Shown here piece by piece: positions 1 through 7,176 of a DNA stretch of 64,000 nucleotides. The notes beneath the pieces were generated by a model. The model was not told where the DNA came from, made no database searches, and saw nothing but the letters and a program-made list of their open reading frames with translations. Within the stretch, counting starts at the first letter, position 1; each line of letters starts with the position of its first letter. A program made the position numbers and the translations under genes. The stretch comes from Actinomycetota bacterium (GTDB lineage: Bacteria; Actinomycetota; Actinomycetes; S36-B12), in the NCBI GenBank assembly GCA_016717115.1, contig JADKGE010000002.1, positions 519,130 through 583,129 of the forward strand, written 5' to 3'.

Positions 1-440
1 CGCTCGAAGATGGGTGTCTGGTGCAGGAACCTGCGGTACTCGTCCGGCGTGCAGAAGCCCATGACCTTCTCGACACCGGCACGGTTGTACCAGGACCGGT
101 CGAAGAGCCGGATCTCGCCGGCGGCGGGGAGCTCCTTGATGTAGCGGGCGAAGTACCACTGCGTCTTCTCGCGGTCGCTGGGCGTGGGGAGTGCCACGAT
201 GCTGGCGACGCGCGGATTGAGGTACTGCGTCACCCGCTTGATGGCCGAGCCCTTGCCGGCAGCGTCGCGGCCCTCGAAGACCACCACCATCCGCACGCCC
301 TCGAGCCGCACCCATTCCTGCATCTTCACGAGCTCCGCCTGCAGGCGGTAGAGCTCCTTCTCGTAGATGTCCTTGGGCACCCGCTCGATGGCCGGATCGA
401 CGGGTCGCCTGCTCGCCTTGAGGCTCTCTTTCTTGGTCAC
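1..440 (-). CDS. ppk2: Polyphosphate kinase 2 family protein, N-terminal part
   Basis: PPK2-family kinases transfer phosphate between polyphosphate and nucleotides. The frame starts at GTG 440 and runs off the left edge, so only about the first 146 residues are present. The Walker A loop reads FEGRDAAGKG near residue 55, followed by the conserved KR..QYLNPR segment, the lid-side stretch with SDREKTQWYF, and RSWYNRAGVEKVMGF. These are diagnostic PPK2 blocks. The C-terminal third is outside the window, so direction of catalysis and base preference cannot be judged. It is divergent from the nuclease lipoprotein gene at 523. Confidence 0.93.
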   Translation of the reverse strand, partial: MTKKESLKASRRPVDPAIERVPKDIYEKELYRLQAELVKMQEWVRLEGVRMVVVFEGRDAAGKGSAIKRVTQYLNPRVASIVALPTPSDREKTQWYFARYIKELPAAGEIRLFDRSWYNRAGVEKVMGFCTPDEYRRFLHQTPIFE

Positions 441-510
441 GGGGGACAGTCAAGCACCCGATCCGCCCTGTGGGCGGCCCAGCCAGCGAATCGGGCCGGC
501 GTTCCTCGGG

Positions 511-516
511 TACGGT
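511..516 (+). promoter_or_regulatory. -10 hexamer TACGGT, probable leaderless promoter
   Basis: TACGGT lies 6 nt before GTG 523 and no Shine-Dalgarno is visible. The transcript would start at or next to the start codon. Confidence 0.5.
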
Positions 517-522
517 CGCCGC

Positions 523-1119
523 GTGGGAGCGAGTCGCACGTCATGGCGGGTGGGCATTGTGCTGCTGTCGGTGGCTCTTGCCGCCACCGGCTGCGGTGGC
601 GGTTCGCCCGCGGCCGACGACTCCGCGAGTCAACGGATCACGGCCGCGAGCGCCGCCGCGGCCGCCACGGGCCAGGCGCCCAAGGGCGAGACGGCGAGCG
701 GGCTGAGCGTCACGCGCGTCGTCGACGGCGACACGATCCATGTCGACATGGACGGCCGCGACGTGACCGTGCGCCTGATCGGGATCGACACCCCGGAGAC
801 GGTGAAGCCCGATTCGCCCGTCGAGTGCTTCGGGCCCGAGGCGTCGGACTTCGGCAAGAGCGCATTGACCGGCCAGACGATCACGCTGGAGTTCGACGCA
901 TCGCAAGGCCGTGAGGATCAGTACGGTCGCACGCTGGCCTACGTATGGACGGAGCTGCCGGACGGTGGCCTGAGCCTGTTCAACCTGCAGGCCGTCGAGG
1001 GCGGCTACGCCGTGGAGCGGCAGTACGGTCCCACGCCCTACGCGTGGAAGGCCGAGTTCAGGGACGCCCAGAAGGACGCGAAGTCCGCGGACGCGGGCCT
1101 GTGGGGGGCCTGCCCCTGA
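523..1119 (+). CDS. Thermonuclease (SNase)-family lipoprotein
   Basis: Predicted surface-anchored nuclease of the staphylococcal nuclease fold. The GTG 523 start gives a short lipoprotein signal ending in LAATGC (Cys near residue 25), then an Ala-rich linker, then the SNase core: VDGDTIHV, RLIGIDTPE (catalytic Arg and Glu of the family) and DQYGRTLAYVW with the second catalytic Arg. Length (198 aa) suits a single-domain secreted nuclease. Other starts exist upstream in frame, but GTG 523 is preceded by a well-placed -10 hexamer and gives a normal signal peptide. It is followed 117 bp later by an unrelated small membrane protein. Confidence 0.88.
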   Translation: MGASRTSWRVGIVLLSVALAATGCGGGSPAADDSASQRITAASAAAAATGQAPKGETASGLSVTRVVDGDTIHVDMDGRDVTVRLIGIDTPETVKPDSPVECFGPEASDFGKSALTGQTITLEFDASQGREDQYGRTLAYVWTELPDGGLSLFNLQAVEGGYAVERQYGPTPYAWKAEFRDAQKDAKSADAGLWGACP

Positions 1120-1235
1120 TCGACCCGAACACTCCTCGAACGCGGAGTGGACGTGCTCTTCACGCGCAGCGGTCAGAGTACGGGTGGCCGATCGACGGCC
1201 CAGTGCCTTGACGGCGCCATGAAGGGAGAGCTCCC

Positions 1236-1733
1236 GTGAGCGAGAACACCGGCCCCGCGGCCGATCCGTCCGAGACCAGCGTGACCGAGCCGTTGCAGCT
1301 TGCCGACCAGAGCCCCATCGAGCCGGTCGTGGCAGCGGCGACACCGCCCCCGAAGAAGAGCTCGACCCGCACCATCCTCGAGGTGGTCGGCGGCGTCGTG
1401 GCTGTCGTCCTCATCGCGCTGTCGGGCATCGTCGGCTTCGCGCTGGGCCACTTCACGTCCGACGGGAACGACCGCGGTCGTGACTCCTACCGTGCGAGCA
1501 CCTCGCAGGGAACGCCGGACGCCGGCGGCATGATGCGGGGCCAGGGTGACGATGCCCAGGGCGTCGACCCGCGCGGTGTAGATCCCGATGGCGACAACTG
1601 GACCGGTGGCGACCAGGGCATGATGCCCGGCCAGGGCCGTGGTCCCGAGGGCATGATGCCCGGCCAGGGCCATGGCCCGCAGGGTGTGATGCCCGGCCAA
1701 AGCTCCGCGCCCACCGCTCCTCAGCAGGGCTAG
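1236..1733 (+). CDS. Single-pass membrane protein with Gly/Met/Pro-rich tail repeats
   Basis: No family recognised. The N-terminal 45 residues are polar. One transmembrane helix (about residues 45-67, ILEVVGGVVAVVLIAL...) follows, and then a tail with three imperfect copies of a GMMPGQG-type motif. The start GTG 1236 has an SD-like GAAGGGAG. The TAG stop (1731-1733) lies inside the 6-bp target site of the adjacent IS481-family element, so the coding sequence is intact. Its likely terminator is now about 1.1 kb away, beyond the element. Confidence 0.75.
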   Translation: MSENTGPAADPSETSVTEPLQLADQSPIEPVVAAATPPPKKSSTRTILEVVGGVVAVVLIALSGIVGFALGHFTSDGNDRGRDSYRASTSQGTPDAGGMMRGQGDDAQGVDPRGVDPDGDNWTGGDQGMMPGQGRGPEGMMPGQGHGPQGVMPGQSSAPTAPQQG

Positions 1734-1782
1734 CTGTAACCGGCCAGGGCGTTGGTGTCAGGCGTGGCTGCTTGAAATGAGG

Positions 1783-1838
1783 TGAGACCTCCGTTGCGGT
1801 GGTGATTGCGACGTCACCCGCCAGCTCCGGAGGTCTCA
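1783..1838 (+). promoter_or_regulatory. Inverted repeat enclosing the transposase ribosome-binding site
   Basis: Arm TGAGACCTCCG (1783-1793) is perfectly complementary to CGGAGGTCTCA (1828-1838). The right arm contains the GGAGG Shine-Dalgarno and abuts ATG 1839. Inside the 34-nt loop, GGTGA and TCACC can extend the fold. An RNA entering from upstream would bury the SD. A transcript starting inside the loop would not. The second IS element in the window has the same layout. Confidence 0.7.
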
Positions 1839-2807
1839 ATGAGTCACGCTAATGCCCGTTTGACGTTTCACGGCCGTTGCCTGCTGATCGAGCGGGTCCG
1901 GCAGGACCGCCGTCCGGTCTCGCACGTGGCCAAGGAGATGGGAATCTCGCGGCAGTGCGCCCATCGCTGGGTCGCGCGGTTCGATGCGGAGGGCTGGGAC
2001 GGGCTGCGCGACCGGTCCAGTCGGGCGAAGTCGTTCCCGACCCGCACGCCGGCGGACGTGGAGGCAGGGGTCGTGGCGGCGCGACGGGAGTTGCGGATGG
2101 GCCGGGACCGGATCGCGGAGGCCACGGGCGTGCCCGCGCGCACGGTCTCGAGGATCCTTGCCCGCCACCACGTCCCGCCGATCGCGGCCCTGGACCCCGT
2201 CACCGGCGCCGTGATCCGGGCCTCGAAGGCCACGAGCCACCGATACGAGCGGGACCGGCCCGGGGATCTGGTTCACGTGGACGTCAAGAAGCTGGGGCGG
2301 ATCCCTGATGGAGGCGGCTGGCGTGCTCTGGGCCGGGCCGCGACCGGCCACCATCACGACAAGCCGATCAAGATCGGCTTCGACTACGTCCACGCCGTCG
2401 TCGACGACCACTCCCGCGTCGCCTACGCCGAGATCCACTCCGACGAGAAGGGCTCCACCGCGGCCGGCGTCCTGCTGCGCGCCGCGCAGTTCTTCGCCTC
2501 CCACGGCGTCACGATCCGCGAGGTCATCAGCGACAACGCGTTCGCCTACCGGCACTCGAACGACTTCAAGGCCGCCCTGGCCACCCTCGGAGCCCGGCAG
2601 CTGTTCATCAAACCCCACTGCCCCTGGCAGAACGGGAAAGTCGAACGGTTCAACCGCACCCTGCAGGCCGAATGGGCCTACCGACAGCCCTTCACCAGCA
2701 ACGACCAGCGCGCCAAAGCCCTAGACCCCTGGCTCGACCACTACAACAATGAGCGCACCCACCACGGCATCGGAGGCACCACACCCCTCAGCCGCGTTCC
2801 GTCATGA
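1839..2807 (+). CDS. IS481-family DDE transposase
   Basis: Transposase of the 1735-2825 element, 322 aa. N-terminal helix-turn-helix (VSHVAKEMGISRQCAHRWVARF), a second HTH-like region (MGRDRIAEATGVPARTVSRIL), then the RNase H-like catalytic core: DLVHVDVKKLG (first Asp), VISDNAFAYR (second Asp) and KVERFNRTLQAEW (Glu), ending with the YNNERTHHGIGG motif typical of IS481. ATG 1839 is chosen over an in-frame start 33 bp upstream because it follows a GGAGG sequence. No frameshift or stop interrupts it, so it is potentially active. Confidence 0.95.
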   Translation: MSHANARLTFHGRCLLIERVRQDRRPVSHVAKEMGISRQCAHRWVARFDAEGWDGLRDRSSRAKSFPTRTPADVEAGVVAARRELRMGRDRIAEATGVPARTVSRILARHHVPPIAALDPVTGAVIRASKATSHRYERDRPGDLVHVDVKKLGRIPDGGGWRALGRAATGHHHDKPIKIGFDYVHAVVDDHSRVAYAEIHSDEKGSTAAGVLLRAAQFFASHGVTIREVISDNAFAYRHSNDFKAALATLGARQLFIKPHCPWQNGKVERFNRTLQAEWAYRQPFTSNDQRAKALDPWLDHYNNERTHHGIGGTTPLSRVPS

Positions 2808-2840
2808 ACGCTCTGGCCGGTTACAGCTAGCCCAACTCAT

Positions 2841-2876
2841 CGTTGAGGCCGCCGCGTTCGCGTGGCGGCCTCAACG
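2841..2876. terminator. Bidirectional hairpin terminator, separated from its gene by the IS
   Basis: A perfect 13-bp stem (CGTTGAGGCCGCC / GGCGGCCTCAACG) surrounds a 10-nt loop. It lies between converging transcription units, 15 bp from the stop of the DUF1349 gene. Before the IS inserted, it would have sat about 15 bp after the TAG of the 1236-1733 gene. Confidence 0.8.
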
Positions 2877-2890
2877 CATGTCGGGTGGTG

Positions 2891-3478
2891 TCAGTCGTCG
2901 TGCAGTGCGGCGTCGGCCGGCCCGATGGCGAAGCGCGTGAACCGCACGACGAGGTCGGCGCGAGTCGGTGAGCAGCAGAAGGGCCCCACCTGCCAGTCCA
3001 GTGCGGGATCCAGCGGGGCGAGCCGCACGAGTCGCCAGTCTCCGTCGGCGCGGGCCCGCACCGTCAACGCGTCGCCCGACCGGCTGGCGCGCATGGTGAT
3101 CGTGCGTCCCATCCACTCCGGCACCGGCGCAGTCGACCAGTCGGAGACCTCACGCGTGACGACGGCGCCGACCTGGGGCGCCCCGTCGCTGAATTCGACC
3201 CCCGCCTTGATCCACGACCGCTCGTTGGCGCGAACCACCACGCCGGCCTGGTCGAACGTGCCGCTGTAGTCGAGTACGAAGGCCACCTCGACCGCCGTGT
3301 CGTCGGGGAAGTCGATCAGCAGGGCGTGGCCGTCGTCGTGGACGAAGCCGTAGGAGGTCACGCGCCAGAAGTCGCTGCCCTCGGTGGCGGTGACCAGCAG
3401 GTCGTCACCTACCCCCTGTGCCGTCGTCGGAGGATTCAGCCAGTCGCCCGATGCCCAGGGCAGGTCGACCATCGTCAT
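2891..3478 (-). CDS. DUF1349 family protein
   Basis: About 195 aa, matching the concanavalin-like DUF1349 family in order of motifs: DFWRVTSYGFVHDDGH, YSGTFDQAGVVVRANERSWIKAGVEF, VVTREVSDWS, and a C-terminal VGPFCCSP. Biochemical function is not established for the family; a carbohydrate-binding-like fold is expected. Its ATG overlaps the stop of the upstream CopC gene (ATGA at 3475-3478), so it is translationally coupled to the copper-type cassette. Confidence 0.88.
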   Translation of the reverse strand: MTMVDLPWASGDWLNPPTTAQGVGDDLLVTATEGSDFWRVTSYGFVHDDGHALLIDFPDDTAVEVAFVLDYSGTFDQAGVVVRANERSWIKAGVEFSDGAPQVGAVVTREVSDWSTAPVPEWMGRTITMRASRSGDALTVRARADGDWRLVRLAPLDPALDWQVGPFCCSPTRADLVVRFTRFAIGPADAALHDD

Positions 3479-4068
3479 GACAGGTCCCTTCGTCGGCGAA
3501 GCGCCACGGCGACGGCAAGGGCCGCTGCGGCGAGCAGGGCGAGGCCGCCGACGATAGCTGCCACGGGTGGCGAGTCGCTCGATGTCGGTCCAGGTGGGGC
3601 AGAACTGCCCGCGCCGGTGGCGACGGGGACCGGCTCGGGAGCGGGCGACGGCCCGTTCGACGCCGCGGCAGGTGCCGTGATGGTGAAGGTGATGGCGCCG
3701 ATCACCGGGTGGCCATCGTTCGACACGACGCGGTAGGCGACCTGGAACGTCCCGGACGTGAGGTCGCTCGGCCACGGCACGGACATCGTCGAGCCGGACG
3801 GGGTGACCTGCTGGCTGGACACGACGGTGCCGTTGATGTCGTTGATGGAGATGGTCTCGGTGTCCTCGAGCAGCGGTTCGTCGAACGTGAACTCGATCCG
3901 CGTCGGCGGGGCGGTCAACGTGGCGCCGTCGACCGGATTCGAGGACGTCAGGCCCGCGTGCGCGAGGACGGGGGTCGCCGTGACGGCGCAGACGGTCGCC
4001 GCCAGCGCCAGGGTGGCCAGCCAGCGCGCTGCCCCGGCCCGGAGGGTGCGGGGCCGGTCAGCCGGCAA
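3475..4068 (-). CDS. CopC-domain protein with C-terminal membrane anchor
   Basis: Exported protein with a signal peptide ending ...VTATPVLA, after which the mature chain begins HAGLTSSNPVDGA, the N-terminal His signature of CopC copper-binding domains. The CopC Ig-like domain covers roughly residues 37-130, including FDEPL and the SNDGHPVIGAITF motif with its second metal-type His. A Pro/Ser linker and one transmembrane helix plus RRRR stop-transfer end the protein. It starts with TTG 4068, overlapping the stop of the preceding CopC-like gene. CopD-like sequence is absent. Role in copper handling is inferred from the domain only. Confidence 0.85.
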   Translation of the reverse strand: MPADRPRTLRAGAARWLATLALAATVCAVTATPVLAHAGLTSSNPVDGATLTAPPTRIEFTFDEPLLEDTETISINDINGTVVSSQQVTPSGSTMSVPWPSDLTSGTFQVAYRVVSNDGHPVIGAITFTITAPAAASNGPSPAPEPVPVATGAGSSAPPGPTSSDSPPVAAIVGGLALLAAAALAVAVALRRRRDLS

Positions 4069-4729
4069 GCGTGGCCTTGCCCTTGACCACGACGACGCCG
4101 GTGCCGTTGACGAGGGTTGCGGTGAACGACCAGGTACCGGGCATCGGCAGGACGCCTCGGGACCTCGCTGTCGTGCCGTTGCCCTTGACCGTCCAGGTGA
4201 TGGGCTCGCGCAGCTTCGACGATGTCCACTCGACCTGACCGCTGCGGGCCCGAGTGGTGAACGTCAGCGTGCGCGCGCCGGGCAAGGCGGCACTCAGGGT
4301 GGTGGGCACCTTGGGCATGGTCGGAAGGACCACGGACGGTCCCTTCCCGTTGGGCGTCGCAACGGTGAAGGAAATGGCTCCGTCGACGGCGTCCCTGTCG
4401 GCGGAGATCACGTGCCAGGCGACGGCGTAGCGGCCGGGTGCCAGACGGGACGCGGGCACCAGCGTGACCTTCCGGCCCGACGACGTCACGTCAGCGGGAA
4501 CGGTCTTCCCGTTCTCGTCGATGATCCGCGTGCCGGTGCCGTCGAGGCTCACCTTCTCCTCGAAGACGAGGGTGACCGCCTTGGGGGCCGCAGCCAGCCG
4601 GGCTCCGTTCGCCGGTGAGCTCGAGCCGAGGCCGGCATGGGCCGATGCTGACGTGGCACCGGCCACGAGGGCGAGCACCGCGACCAAGGCGATGCTGATG
4701 GCTCGGCCGGTCGTGTGGAACGGCTTCAC
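4058..4729 (-). CDS. CopC-domain secreted protein
   Basis: First gene of the CopC/CopC/DUF1349 cassette, 223 aa. GTG 4729 is chosen because GAGGAAGCGAGGAACC lies just upstream. The signal peptide ends ATSASA and the mature N-terminus is HAGLGSSSPANGA, the CopC copper-site start. ISADRDAVDGAISFTV aligns with the second CopC motif, but the usual His is replaced (DRDAVDG instead of DGHPV..G). This could weaken the Cu(II) site. A C-terminal beta-rich region of about 100 residues (TWTVKGNGTTARSRG...) is unusual and resembles an extra Ig-like domain. Confidence 0.82.
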   Translation of the reverse strand: MKPFHTTGRAISIALVAVLALVAGATSASAHAGLGSSSPANGARLAAAPKAVTLVFEEKVSLDGTGTRIIDENGKTVPADVTSSGRKVTLVPASRLAPGRYAVAWHVISADRDAVDGAISFTVATPNGKGPSVVLPTMPKVPTTLSAALPGARTLTFTTRARSGQVEWTSSKLREPITWTVKGNGTTARSRGVLPMPGTWSFTATLVNGTGVVVVKGKATLAG

Positions 4730-4819
4730 GGTTCCTCGCTTCCTCCGTCGCGTCAGGCAGGGGCCACGCATGGACCCTAGCGGGGTGGGGGCGTCGTCGT
4801 CCTGTCCCGCCATCGCGAG

Positions 4820-5038
4820 TCAGGGCGCGCCGGCACCCTTGACCACGAGCCGGTCGAGCAGATCCTGGGTGGCGGCGGCCACGGCCGCGACCGCTTCGTC
4901 GAACGCCTCGCGGTTGTGCGCCGCCGGCTCCCGGAAGCCGCTGACCTTTCGCACGAACTGGAGCGCGGCGGCGCGGACGTCGGCGTCACCGACCTCGTCG
5001 GTGAACGGCGGTCGCAGGGTCTTGATGCTTCGGCACAT
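4820..5038 (-). CDS. DUF2277 family protein
   Basis: 72-residue protein with the DUF2277 signature: MCRSIKTLRPP at the N-terminus, RAAALQFVRKVSGFREP in the middle and AAATQDLL near the end. Function unknown in the family. The ATG at 5038 is 6 nt from a TAGCCT -10 element, and there is no SD. Confidence 0.9.
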   Translation of the reverse strand: MCRSIKTLRPPFTDEVGDADVRAAALQFVRKVSGFREPAAHNREAFDEAVAAVAAATQDLLDRLVVKGAGAP

Positions 5039-5044
5039 CCCCTG

Positions 5045-5050
5045 AGGCTA
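5045..5050 (-). promoter_or_regulatory. -10 hexamer TAGCCT, probable leaderless promoter
   Basis: Reads TAGCCT on the minus strand, 6 nt from ATG 5038 of the DUF2277 gene. Confidence 0.5.
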
Positions 5051-5164
5051 GTCGCGGAACAAAGGCCGGTCATCAGGCGTTTTACTGCTCACTGGAACGT
5101 TCGCCGATCGGGCGGCGTCCAAGACCGGTCGGCCCGAAGGGCCGGCCTCGGTGAGGAGGACGGC

Positions 5165-5551
5165 ATGGGCGTATTCGGTCGGGCGGCCACGGTCGCCGGC
5201 GCAGTTCGCACGAGTCGGGGTCGGCATCCGCTGGGGCAGCGGATCGCTGCCGTTCCCCCGATGCTGCGCGACGCCTTCACCGGCCGATGGTCCGGGGCCC
5301 CGCGCGGTCGACTCTTGGCTGGGCTCGCGGGCCTGGTCTACGTCATCTCCCCCTTGGACTTCCTGCCCGAGATCCTGCTCGGTCCGTTCGGCCTCGGCGA
5401 CGATCTCGCGATCGCCGCCGTCGCGGTCGCGGCCCTGCTGACGTCGGCCGAGGAGTGGCTGGACCGGGCAGCCTCGAGCACCGTCCCGCCCGCCTCGCCG
5501 TCCGCAGCGTCCGCAGAAGTGATCCCCGGCGTCGTCCTCGATCGGCACTGA
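5165..5551 (+). CDS. DUF1232 (YkvA-like) membrane protein
   Basis: 128 aa. ATG 5165 follows a strong GAGGAGG SD. The central block LLAGLAGLVYVISPLDFLPEILLGPFGLGDDLAIAAVA is the characteristic DUF1232 motif (YxxSPxDxxPE...GxxDD) and forms one or two membrane segments. The remaining C-terminus is Ala/Ser-rich. The role of this family is unknown. Confidence 0.88.
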   Translation: MGVFGRAATVAGAVRTSRGRHPLGQRIAAVPPMLRDAFTGRWSGAPRGRLLAGLAGLVYVISPLDFLPEILLGPFGLGDDLAIAAVAVAALLTSAEEWLDRAASSTVPPASPSAASAEVIPGVVLDRH

Positions 5552-5570
5552 CCCGGACGCGACGGCGCCG

Positions 5571-6347
5571 TCACGACCACCAGGTGGCCAACCCCACAGT
5601 GCGGAATCCGACGGCCCGGTAGAGCGGCTCGCCCGCCGCCGTCGCGGTGAGGCTGACCGGCGACGACTCGAGCGGGGCGAGCGCGGCCTGCATCACCGCC
5701 CGTCCGATCCCCTTCGACCGCTGCTCCTCGAGGGTCGTCACCCAGTACACGCCCCCGCACGTGCCCTCGTCGACGGTCAGGCAGGCGCCCGCCGCCGAGC
5801 CGTCGCTAGCCGCGAGGAACAGCCGGACTCCCGGGTACCACAGCAGGTCGTCCGGGAACGCCTCTCCGGGCGTCAGCGGCTGCATGCGCTGCAGCGGGAA
5901 CCCGTGCACGACCACGTCCTCCGCGGCGCGCACCTGCTCGACGGTGCCGACCACTGAGACCGTGATGCCCGCCGCCGGGTCGCCCGTCGGCGCAGGCGCC
6001 GGCCTCCGGGACATGACGGGCAGGGAGATGGGCCCCAGGCCGAGGTGGGCGAAGTCGGTCGCCGCGAACTGGTCCTCGATGGTGACGGGCAGGCCGGCGT
6101 TCCGCCCGACCAGCTCGTCGATGGTGGTCCGAGCCTCGATGTCGAGCGTCCGCCCGAGCAGGAGGATCCGCAGGCCCGCCCTCGGTCCGCCGAGCACGGC
6201 GAGCAGGCCGGGGCGCTGGACGAGCTCGTGTCCGCGCGTGCGGGCGATGGCCGACCAGAACGCCGCGGCGTTGCGCACCGACAGCCGCAGTGCGGTCGCG
6301 TCGTCGATCGGAGGGGTGTCCGGTGGCTCGGGGAGCGCGTCGTGCAT
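5571..6347 (-). CDS. GNAT-family N-acetyltransferase
   Basis: 258 aa. The C-terminal third carries the GNAT core: CGGVYWVTTLEEQRSKGIGRAVMQAAL matches motif A with the acetyl-CoA pyrophosphate loop (Q/R-x-x-G-x-G/A), and GEPLYRAVGFRTVG is motif B. The N-terminal half is divergent and may be a degenerate second GNAT fold. Substrate unknown. ATG 6347 sits 6 nt from a TATGCT -10, so a leaderless message is likely. Confidence 0.82.
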   Translation of the reverse strand: MHDALPEPPDTPPIDDATALRLSVRNAAAFWSAIARTRGHELVQRPGLLAVLGGPRAGLRILLLGRTLDIEARTTIDELVGRNAGLPVTIEDQFAATDFAHLGLGPISLPVMSRRPAPAPTGDPAAGITVSVVGTVEQVRAAEDVVVHGFPLQRMQPLTPGEAFPDDLLWYPGVRLFLAASDGSAAGACLTVDEGTCGGVYWVTTLEEQRSKGIGRAVMQAALAPLESSPVSLTATAAGEPLYRAVGFRTVGLATWWS

Positions 6348-6353
6348 TGCCCG

Positions 6354-6359
6354 AGCATA
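6354..6359 (-). promoter_or_regulatory. -10 hexamer TATGCT, probable leaderless promoter
   Basis: On the minus strand, 6 nt before ATG 6347 of the GNAT gene. It lies back to back with the leaderless promoter of the HipA-like gene. Confidence 0.5.
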
Positions 6360-6377
6360 GGTCGGCGGCGCAGCGAG

Positions 6378-6383
6378 TAGCCT
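6378..6383 (+). promoter_or_regulatory. -10 hexamer TAGCCT, probable leaderless promoter
   Basis: Seven nt before GTG 6391 of the HipA-like gene; no SD between. Confidence 0.5.
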
Positions 6384-6390
6384 CGACCCC

Positions 6391-7176
6391 GTGCTCGCCC
6401 ATGTGACCGCGACGCGATACGTGACGCCGCTACGCGAAGGCGGGTCGCTCCCGGGGCTCATGGAGGCCGATGACCTCGGCACGTACGTGGTCAAGTACCG
6501 CGGCGCGGGCCAGGGCCTGAAGGCGCTCGTCGCCGAGGTGGTGTCCGCGGGCATCGCGCGCGGACTGGGCCTGCCCGTGCCCGACCTCGTCACGGTCGAC
6601 GTCGACCCGGGACTGGCCAGCGGGGAGCCCGACGAGGAGGTGCAGGACCTGCTGCGGCGCAGCGCGGGGCTGAACCTCGGCATCGACTTCCTGCCGGGCG
6701 CGCTGGACTTCGATCCGAAGGCCTTCCCCGTCGATGTCGAGATGGCGGGGCGCGTCCTGTGGTTCGACGCCGTCGTGGGCAACATGGATCGCTCGCATCG
6801 CAACCCCAACCTGTTGCAGTGGCGCGGTCTGTGGCTGATCGACCACGGGGCGACCCTGTCGTTCCACCATCGCTGGTCGTCGGCGCAGTCGTACGACGAC
6901 CGCCGGTACGACGCGAGCGACCACGCACTCATCGACGGATCCCCGGACGTGATGGCCGCCGACGCCGTCCTCGGACGGCTCCTCACGGGCGACCTGATCG
7001 AGGCGGCTCTTGCGGACGTCCCGGACGGGTGGCTCCTCGACGAGGCCGACGTCGGTGGTCCGCGCGAAGCCAGGGCCGCGTATGCCGAGCGGCTCGCCGG
7101 CCGACTGTCCGCGCGCCCGGCCTGGCTCCCCGACCTCGCCGCTTCGGCGGCCCGCCGAGGGAGGCCGGCACCGTGA
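6391..7176 (+). CDS. HipA-like kinase domain protein
   Basis: 261 aa, a minimal kinase of the HipA_2 type. N-terminal nucleotide-binding region (TYVVKYRGAGQGLKALVAEVV, with the Lys of the ATP site), then the catalytic region WFDAVVGNMDRSHRNPNLL (HipA-style N-x-D-R-x-x-x-N loop) and LWLIDHGATLSFHH (the metal-binding D-H-G). It is much shorter than toxin HipA and no HipB-type HTH antitoxin precedes it. The next gene is a DUF3037 protein, and the two overlap by 4 bp (GTGA), so they are co-translated. This pairing suggests a two-component module of unknown target. Confidence 0.85.
   Translation: MLAHVTATRYVTPLREGGSLPGLMEADDLGTYVVKYRGAGQGLKALVAEVVSAGIARGLGLPVPDLVTVDVDPGLASGEPDEEVQDLLRRSAGLNLGIDFLPGALDFDPKAFPVDVEMAGRVLWFDAVVGNMDRSHRNPNLLQWRGLWLIDHGATLSFHHRWSSAQSYDDRRYDASDHALIDGSPDVMAADAVLGRLLTGDLIEAALADVPDGWLLDEADVGGPREARAAYAERLAGRLSARPAWLPDLAASAARRGRPAP

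Larger units (their letters stand above)
1735..2825 (+). mobile_element. IS481-family insertion sequence, intact
   Basis: The element is 1091 bp, bounded by imperfect terminal inverted repeats that begin TGTAACCGGCCAG and end CTGGCCGGTTACA. It is flanked by a 6-bp direct repeat, GCTAGC, at 1729-1734 and 2826-2831. One complete transposase gene lies inside. IS481 of Bordetella is known to target NCTAGN and duplicate 6 bp, and this insertion matches. Here the CTAG contains the TAG stop codon of the upstream gene. Confidence 0.93.
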
